Assembly: GCA_028702045.1 (NCBI GenBank)
Contig: JAQVPP010000026.1
Span: 1 to 7,173, forward strand
Direction of reading: 5' to 3'
Source of the DNA: Minisyncoccota bacterium
Lineage (GTDB): Bacteria > Patescibacteriota > Minisyncoccia > UBA6257 > JAKLIH01
DNA: 7,173 nucleotides
How positions within the stretch are numbered: position 1 is the stretch's first letter; each line of letters begins with the position of its first letter. The notes beneath the pieces were generated by a model, which was given only the letters and a program-made list of their open reading frames with translations, was not told the origin of the DNA and searched no databases. Position numbers and translations under genes: made by a program. Positions 1 to 4,537 of this stretch are shown here, in pieces.

Positions 1-182
1 GGCACCTCATATAAAAAACTTAAACGTTTCTGCATCTCTTCTAACCAAGCAGAAAAATCTACATACTTATCCAAAGAAGACACTCCGTTTATTTCAGAAT
101 TATTTTCTCTAAACTCTTGAAGAAATTCCCAAGCTTGCTTCTCGTGTATTTGTGCCGGAAAAACCAACTTTAAATTTTCCAT
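1..182 (-). CDS. GNAT-family acetyltransferase, N-terminal part (3' end beyond window)
   Basis: About 60 residues are visible, starting at the ATG at 182-180 and running off the left edge. The N-terminus (MENLKLVFPAQIHEKQAWEF) continues to an acidic stretch with EINGVSSLDKY and then AWLEEM. This resembles the start of the small predicted acetyltransferases of the COG3981 type, which commonly open with a 'LKLVxP' strand, then 'EEINGxxxLDxY' and 'WLE'. The family would transfer an acetyl group from acetyl-CoA to an unknown acceptor, but the acetyl-CoA-binding part lies outside the window, so activity cannot be judged. Both Trp codons seen are TGG. The start lies 21 bases after the 3' end of tRNA-Gly, so it is probably on the same transcript. 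No strong Shine-Dalgarno sequence is visible. The family call is from memory of sequence style. Confidence 0.6.
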   Translation of the reverse strand, partial: MENLKLVFPAQIHEKQAWEFLQEFRENNSEINGVSSLDKYVDFSAWLEEMQKRLSFLYEV

Positions 183-203
183 ACATTTAACTTCACTTTA
201 ATG

Positions 204-274
204 AGCGGATAACGGGAATCGAACCCGTGCTTTAACCTTGGAAGGGTTATGTACTACCATTATACTACATCCGC
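204..274 (-). tRNA. tRNA-Gly (anticodon UCC)
   Basis: On the minus strand the sequence folds into a full cloverleaf. The acceptor stem is GCGGATG/TATCCGC with one G-U pair. The D-arm contains AATGGTA, the anticodon stem is TAACC/GGTTA with loop CTTCCAA (anticodon TCC), and the T-arm is ACGGG-TTCGATT-CCCGT. The discriminator base is U, and CCA is not encoded. It reads GGA and GGG and is not the UCA-anticodon glycine tRNA needed where UGA means Gly. Its first 15 bases overlap the end of uppP. It lies between uppP and the acetyltransferase gene and is probably cut out of a mixed mRNA/tRNA transcript. Confidence 0.96.
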
Positions 275-1021
275 AAATACTAAGATACTTAACAGTATCA
301 AGTATATGCTAAAAATTCATAACTTTGAATTTTTAACCAAAACCCTAAATAAATATATCCCTATTATACCAAAAACAAAAGAAGTTATCAAGCCTACTAT
401 ATATATAGGTAAATTATTAAGCAATAAAGAAAAATTAGACACTCCCTCAAACAAACTAGCTCCTAATATAACAGGAATAGCTAAAATAAAAGAAAAATCA
501 AAAGCCTCTTCTTTCTTAAGCCCACAAAACAATCCTCCACTTAAAGTAAATCCACTTCTAGATATTCCAGGTAATATAGCTAGCGCTTGCATTACTCCAA
601 TCTTAAAAGAATCAAACAAGCTCAAATCTTTAATTTCTTTATCTCCCCCACTAGTATTTGCAAAAAACAAAACAATAGCAGTAATAACAAAACATATGCC
701 AACAATCTTTAAACTAAAGAACTGACTTAATATTTCTTTTAAAAACATCCCAGCAAAAAAAGCAGGAATACATGCAACAATAATTAAAAATAAATATCTT
801 CAATTCTTATTCTTAAAAATCTCATTAAAAATAAAAAATATTTTTTTATGAAAACATAAAAGAATTGCCAATAGTGTCCCAAAGTGTAAAACAACATCTA
901 AAAATAAAAAATTATCATAAAACTCAAGTATTTGATGAAATATTCTTAAGTGTCCAGAACTAGATATGGGTAAAAATTCTGTTAACCCCTGAACTATAGA
1001 TAAATATATAATTTTTAGCAT
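260..1021 (-). CDS. uppP: undecaprenyl-diphosphatase UppP (BacA), TGA read as Trp
   Basis: An integral membrane enzyme that removes a phosphate from undecaprenyl diphosphate, recycling the lipid carrier for peptidoglycan and surface glycans. The protein is 253 aa, close to the usual 255-275. Both family signatures are present: QGLTEFLPISSSGHL at residues 11-25 (with the catalytic-region Glu and Ser residues), and LPGISRSGFT around residues 150-159 (PGxSRSxxT). Between and after them are long hydrophobic segments. Two in-frame TGA codons occur, at 800-802 (residue 74, KN-W-RYLF, just before the family's IPA helix) and at 317-319 (residue 235). If the second were a stop, the typical last helix (here IFSIYLILLSILVF) would be lost. 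The true TAA stop is at 260-262, inside the tRNA-Gly gene. The ATG lies 9 bases after the uppS stop; an AAAGGTG stretch overlapping the uppS end could be a distant ribosome-binding site. Confidence 0.95.
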
Positions 1022-1030
1022 AATATAATT

Positions 1031-1714
1031 TTAAGCACCTTTTCTTTTTTCCCGTTTCTCAACCTCCAAAATAGCCTTCTTCAAATCAGCTTTAGTAAAA
1101 TCAGGAAACATCTTATTAGAAAAAATTAATTGAGAATATGCAGTTTGTCACATCAATATATTCCCAGACAAATGAGGATCGTTCTCACACCCTGTTCTTA
1201 TCAATATATCCACTGCTGGTAACATACTAGATCATAAATTTTTAATAATATTTTCCTTATTAATTGGTTCCTTATTTTTTACCATCTTCTGCACAGCTTT
1301 TACAGTCTCCTCATCTCCATTATAGCAGAACAAAAAACTTAAACAAGGACCTTTTCTATTCAAACTTTCTTGATTAATTCTTTGTAAATCTTTTTTCAAA
1401 TCAGAATCAACTACTGACTCTCAATCTCCTAATATTTGAATCTTAATGTCATTCTTAATCACAAACTCATTATCATTAACCTCAATAATGGCATCCTTGA
1501 TTAATTTAAATAAAAAACTAATCTCAGCCTTACTTCTTTTTATAAAATTATCTTTAGACAAAACCCAAAAAGTTAAAAAATCAATCTTATTATCAATCAT
1601 TGTTTCTACCAACAAAGATCCATTTTCTTTACCTTCTTTATGCCCCATAGAAGGATTAAGTAATCTTTTTTTAGCTCATCTCCTATTACCGTCTGGAATA
1701 ATTAATATATGCAT
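1031..1714 (-). CDS. uppS: cis-prenyltransferase (undecaprenyl diphosphate synthase), TGA read as Trp
   Basis: This enzyme adds isopentenyl diphosphate units in cis to an allylic diphosphate to build the long polyprenyl carrier lipid. The protein is 227 aa, slightly short for the family. Motifs are IIPDGNRRWAKK at residues 5-16 (catalytic Asp8), GHKEG at 24-28, LTFWVLSKDN in place of the usual LYAFSTENW, and DILIRTGCENDPHLSG at 169-184. Four Trp are encoded by TGA (1676-1678, 1421-1423, 1232-1234, 1148-1150). The first (DGNRRW) and last (ILMWQTAYSQLIF) match near-invariant family Trp residues and are the strongest evidence for the code. The usual Arg after RTGGE is not in place; a PHLSG variant with a short insert is found instead. 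The ATG at 1714 is the only ATG after an in-frame stop and gives the expected short N-terminus. The gene follows tRNA-Leu by 24 bases and precedes uppP by 9. Chain length cannot be predicted. Confidence 0.95.
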
Positions 1715-1738
1715 AAATATATTTTAAATTCTTAAAAG

Positions 1739-1822
1739 TGCCGAGAGAGGGAGTCGAACCCACACACCATTAAAGGCACAAGTTCCTAAAACTTGCGTGT
1801 CTACCAATTTCACCATCTCGGC
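1739..1822 (-). tRNA. tRNA-Leu (anticodon UAG)
   Basis: A class II cloverleaf on the minus strand. The acceptor stem is GCCGAGA/TCTCGGC with discriminator A. The D-arm has GGTAGACACG, the anticodon stem is CAAGT/ACTTG with loop TTTAGGA (anticodon TAG), a long variable arm (TGCCTTTAATGGTGT) follows, and the T-arm contains GGGTTCGACTCCC. CCA is not encoded. It reads CUN codons. It lies just after a promoter-like sequence at 1838-1866 and 24 bases before uppS, so it probably heads the uppS-uppP-tRNA-Gly transcript. Confidence 0.96.
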
Positions 1823-1837
1823 AATTAAATATATATA

Positions 1838-1866
1838 ATAATATCATAAAAATTAAAAAGAGCCAA
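1838..1866 (-). promoter_or_regulatory. probable sigma70 promoter for tRNA-Leu and the uppS unit
   Basis: On the minus strand a -35 TTGGCT (1861-1866) and a -10 TATTAT (1838-1843) are separated by 17 bases, with a TGA extended -10 element. The expected start would be a few bases ahead of the tRNA 5' end at 1822. The -35 lies inside the downstream arm of the terminator of the preceding gene. The match is good but the region is AT-rich, so this is a moderate call. Confidence 0.45.
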
Positions 1867-1883
1867 TAGGCTTGACTCTTTTT
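1855..1883 (-). terminator. rho-independent terminator after the third pilin-like gene
   Basis: Arms at 1855-1866 and 1872-1883 form a 12-bp stem with a 5-base loop. On the minus strand every position pairs, including one G-U; on the plus strand that position is a C/A mismatch, which favours minus-strand use. The descending arm ends in UUUUU followed by AAUUUUU. It lies 16 bases after the stop of the 1900-2283 gene. Confidence 0.85.
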
Positions 1884-1899
1884 AATAAAAATCTAAGTT

Positions 1900-2283
1900 T
1901 TAGAAAAAGGTACAAGATTGAGCAGTAAATAAACTACATACTAAATATACTACACCTTTTGCCATCAATGCTACACCAATACCAATTAAAATATTTGTCA
2001 ACTTGCGTCACTCATCTTTTGCACCATCCTTATCCTTACCTCCATTTGTAACAAAATTAAAAGCAATAAGCAATATCATAATTATAGCTACAAATACTAA
2101 AGCAAAAAAGATCCAATTTAATACAGTCTGTAATAAACTCAATAATCCTCCAGTAGAAGTAATAAATACTGGTAAATTAAATCCTTGAACAGGTGGCTGT
2201 GCTAAATTTTGAGCAAAAGCAAGTCCTGGTAACACCAAAAGAATACCAAATACAAATAATACTTTTTTCAATATTTTGTTCAT
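1900..2283 (-). CDS. small pilin-like (VirB2/TrbC-type) membrane protein, TGA read as Trp
   Basis: 127 aa. A Sec signal peptide (MNKILKKVLFVFGILLVLPG, then LAFA|Q) is followed by a short Pro/Gln-rich segment and two hydrophobic segments, about residues 46-76 and 94-116. These are separated by a polar loop GGKDKDGAKDEW that would lie on the cytoplasmic side. This build matches the small pilin-like proteins annotated as 'pilin' or type IV secretion pilin in Patescibacteria. They are presumed to be subunits of a pilus or secretion channel, but this is family-level inference. The TGA at 2008-2010 encodes Trp92 at the loop/helix border; reading it as a stop would remove the second helix. Two late Cys (116, 124) could form a disulfide. 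The gene has its own strong promoter and is followed by a terminator, so it is monocistronic and perhaps highly expressed. The ATG is preceded by AATTAATT with no Shine-Dalgarno sequence. Confidence 0.85.
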
Positions 2284-2316
2284 AATTAATTTTATTTATT
2301 AAATATATTTATTAAT

Positions 2317-2346
2317 AGTATACCAAACAAAAATTACGTTTGTCAA
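2317..2346 (-). promoter_or_regulatory. near-consensus sigma70 promoter for the 1900-2283 pilin-like gene
   Basis: On the minus strand a perfect -35 TTGACA... begins just after the stop of the upstream gene (2341-2346, read TTGACA), an 18-base spacer follows, and the -10 is TATACT (2317-2322) with TGG directly before it (extended -10). Transcription would start near 2310, giving a leader of roughly 27 bases to the ATG at 2283. Confidence 0.85.
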
Positions 2347-2784
2347 TTACATTTCCCCACTTAGAATATTTACAATTAATCAAACAATTGTTTTAGACAA
2401 AAATATAATCACTAACCCGATCAATACATTCCTAATCATATCTCAAGCTTTTTTAACTTTCGCAGCATCTCCCTGAGCAACCATAATGTTATATCCAGCT
2501 AACATTATAAAAAATACAGCAACTGGCAAAGAAAAAATAAGTAAATAACCCAGTAATCTATTTACCACATCCATTATAGTCTTATCTTTTACTGGATTAG
2601 GTAATTCTAAAGAAGTATCTGATATATCTTTATTAAACTGTGGAGCTAATTTACTATTGTCATTAGAATAATCAACTGATTCACTTCCCATATTCACAGC
2701 TACTTTATATTCATTAGCCCTAACTACTCCAACACAGCTAATTATCAAAACCAAAATTAAACTCAATATAAATATTTTTTTCAT
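2347..2784 (-). CDS. pilin-like membrane protein with signal peptide, TGA read as Trp
   Basis: 145 aa. A signal peptide (MKKIFILSLILVLIISCVGV, ending near RAN) leads into a polar extracellular stretch of about 45 residues. Two membrane segments follow, about 77-101 (LLIFSLPVAVFFIMLAGYNI) and 119-141. The connecting loop AQGDAAKVKKAW resembles the 'G(N/D)xxKxxxA' loop common in Patescibacterial pilin-like proteins. Trp114 and Trp135 are TGA codons (2443-2445 and 2380-2382). With TGA as a stop the whole second helix would be missing; with Trp the protein ends at a TAA with the expected length and topology. A Cys at residue 17 lies in the signal region, but its surroundings are a poor lipobox. 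It is the third gene of the operon headed by the solute-binding protein and starts 6 bases after the previous stop. A role as structural subunit of a pilus or secretion apparatus is inferred from family only. Confidence 0.82.
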
Positions 2785-2790
2785 AATTAA

Positions 2791-3162
2791 TTATTTAATA
2801 TTCATTAATCCTCCGCCACACTCAATTATGTACCAATTATTAAATATCCCGTCAACAGGAGAAACTATAACAATTACCGTATTAATTATAGCCCAAGCTC
2901 CCATTACCAAGAAAATACCAATCGCTAAACTCTTGATTCTTTTCATAAGTACTACTTTCTCTGCATCTCCCTTTATCATATAGGAAAGTCCCATAAGCAC
3001 TAAACTAATTACTGCAACAACTGTACCCAATTGCATAGCATATCGCAATAAGTTTTGTATCATTAAAAATAAATGACAAGAAGTACAAGCAACTTCTCCT
3101 GGGCCACCACATGGAACAAGCCCGGCCCCCTTAACTATCTGAATAAAAAATAAATTAATCAT
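2791..3162 (-). CDS. pilin-like membrane protein with conserved PCGGPGE / CxxCH motif
   Basis: 123 aa, with no internal TGA. The N-terminus is a short hydrophobic run, then LVPCGGPGEVACTSCHLF at residues 15-32, a Cys pattern (18, 26, 29) widely seen in Patescibacterial small pilin-like proteins, with a fourth Cys at 115. Membrane segments lie at about 38-63 and 76-100, joined by the loop KGDAEKVVLMKR. The second helix carries GAWAIINTV, a pattern typical of these proteins. Trp90 and Trp110 are TGG. The CxxCH arrangement recalls a c-type haem site, but the family context makes disulfides more likely. Its ATG (3162-3160) overlaps the end of the solute-binding protein gene by 8 bases, which points to coupled translation. 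It is the second gene of the operon. The assembled structure is unknown. Confidence 0.85.
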   Translation of the reverse strand: MINLFFIQIVKGAGLVPCGGPGEVACTSCHLFLMIQNLLRYAMQLGTVVAVISLVLMGLSYMIKGDAEKVVLMKRIKSLAIGIFLVMGAWAIINTVIVIVSPVDGIFNNWYIIECGGGLMNIK

Positions 3163-4453
3163 TTTCTAAAATTTTAATATTTGTTATATACTCCTGTCCT
3201 GCCTTTGCCATATCATATGCACTAGATCCCCTTACACTTACATTATCAATCATATCTTTAAATACTTGTCTTGAACTACTATATACAGGTTTTGACCAAT
3301 TATATGAGTTAATTACTTGAGAACAAAATACATTCTGGTAATACTCATTAGTACAAAAACTAATCAAACTTCGTAATGCTGGAGCCACCTTATATGCATC
3401 TACCAATACATAACTTACTTGATCTGTAGCTAAGTACTCAACCACCTTCTGTGCAAGATACACATCATCTGAGAATTTATTTACCCCGAAAGCATAATAT
3501 GTAGCTAAATTAGCTTCATATGGGCTATTCTCAAATTGTGGCATAAAAGATATACCATAATCCAAATTAGGATTCTTGTCTTCTATCTTCCATCTATCCA
3601 TACCAGTTCCAATATAGAAAGCTAACTTACCTGAAGCAAATAAATCAATATCCTTATTAAGTCCAGCATTTCATGTATAATACTTATTTCCTACCCCTGC
3701 ATTAGAAAATTGTGCGTAAAAATCTAAAGCCTTTTCCCCAGGAATAATATCTCTATTATTATAAAATACTGAATTGGCGAAAATTGCATTTTCTCCATCA
3801 TAAATCCTAGTACCATATTGCATCATCAGTAAAGATAATATATCTACAGAATGACTTACATTATATGCTGATCCCATATTTATTCCTCCTAACTTAATGT
3901 CCCCAAACTCATCTACTTCTTTAATTTGAGAAACTAATTCAGCAAGCTCTTCTCAAACAACAGGTACATTAAACACTCCTTTCTTATTCAAAATATTCCT
4001 ATTATAGTATAAAACTAAACTATCTATATATGTTGGTTTTGCATACAACTTACCGTCAATATAAAAATCTCTAAACACTGTATCAAAATAAGATCTCTTG
4101 ACTTCTTCTTCTGAAATACTAAAAGGTTCTAAATAATTTTTCAAATCATGTAACATATCATTTTTAATCATGACTATATCATAGTTCTCTTCACCTAAAG
4201 AAAAACTGTTTTTTAACTTTTCTAAATATTTTTCCTCACTAACCTCTGTATACTTAACCTCTATATTACCAACATCTGTTTTGATATTACTAGTCATTAA
4301 TTGAATCACATCTTTATCTATCCCTACTCCCAAAATACTGACCTCGCCTTTCACATTTTTATCCAAAAAATTATTTCCAGCAATTAGAAAAATTAAAAAC
4401 AATCCTCCAATCACCCCTAATATTATTTTTTGTTTTTTAGTAAATTTTTTCAT
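3155..4453 (-). CDS. membrane-anchored extracellular solute-binding protein (family 1 / ABC sugar type), TGA read as Trp
   Basis: 432 aa, normal for this family of periplasmic or surface ligand-binding proteins (SBP_bac_1/8 type), which usually deliver sugars or oligosaccharides to an ABC importer. The N-terminus (MKKFTKKQKIILGVIGGLFL) is a basic start plus one hydrophobic segment to about residue 25 with no lipobox Cys, so it is probably held by an uncleaved anchor. Typical features follow: a first beta-strand EVSILGVG, YDIVMI near 111-116, GKLYAKPTYIDSLVLYYN, PVVWEEL near 164-170, a GGINMGSAYN stretch near 190-199, and LFASGKLAFYIGTG near 270-284. Trp167 (TGA at 3953-3955) falls on the family's 'P.TWEEL' Trp, and Trp261 (TGA at 3671-3673) on the 'YTWN' position; two further Trp are TGG. 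The gene heads an operon with two pilin-like genes and has its own promoter. No permease or ATPase gene is in view. The ligand cannot be predicted. Confidence 0.9.
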
Positions 4454-4475
4454 ATATTTTATTTAATATATATTA

Positions 4476-4504
4476 AGTATAAAAAGAAAAACCTTTTTAG
4501 TCAA
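4476..4504 (-). promoter_or_regulatory. near-consensus sigma70 promoter for the solute-binding protein / pilin operon
   Basis: On the minus strand -35 TTGACT (4499-4504), a 17-base spacer, then -10 TATACT (4476-4481). Transcription would start about 16 bases before the ATG at 4453, a short A/T-only leader with no Shine-Dalgarno sequence. The promoter sits directly after the terminator of the upstream surface-protein gene. A 14-base palindrome TTAATATATATTAA (4463-4476) covers the expected start site. Confidence 0.85.
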
Positions 4505-4507
4505 ATA

Positions 4508-4533
4508 AAAACAACTGCCTAAGCAGTTGTTTT
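4508..4533 (-). terminator. rho-independent terminator after the large surface-protein gene
   Basis: A perfect 11-bp stem, AAAACAACTGC/GCAGTTGTTTT, with a 4-base loop. On the minus strand it ends in a run of U. It begins 4 bases after the TAA stop of the surface-protein gene and ends just before the -35 of the next promoter, cleanly separating the two units. Confidence 0.92.
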
Positions 4534-4537
4534 AAAT

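Noticed and set aside
284..299. Small inverted repeat GATACT-TAAC-AGTATC before tRNA-Gly, as a possible terminator of uppP
   Set aside because: The stem is only 6 bp with no U-run, and it lies inside the uppP coding sequence when TGA is read as Trp.
249..725. Plus-strand open reading frame opposite uppP
   Set aside because: It is antisense to clear uppP coding sequence, runs through the tRNA, and resembles no known protein. The other plus-strand frames at 1446, 2003, 4583 and 6457 are rejected for the same reason.
1031..1714. UGA read as glycine, as in Gracilibacteria and Absconditabacteria
   Set aside because: Gly at DGNRR-x-A, ILM-x-Q and PVV-x-EEL would break conserved Trp sites. The only glycine tRNA here has anticodon UCC and cannot read UGA.
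3067..3115. CxxCH in the pilin-like protein as a c-type haem site
   Set aside because: The motif is part of the recurring PCGGPGE...C..CHLF pattern of these small membrane proteins, and no cytochrome features are present.
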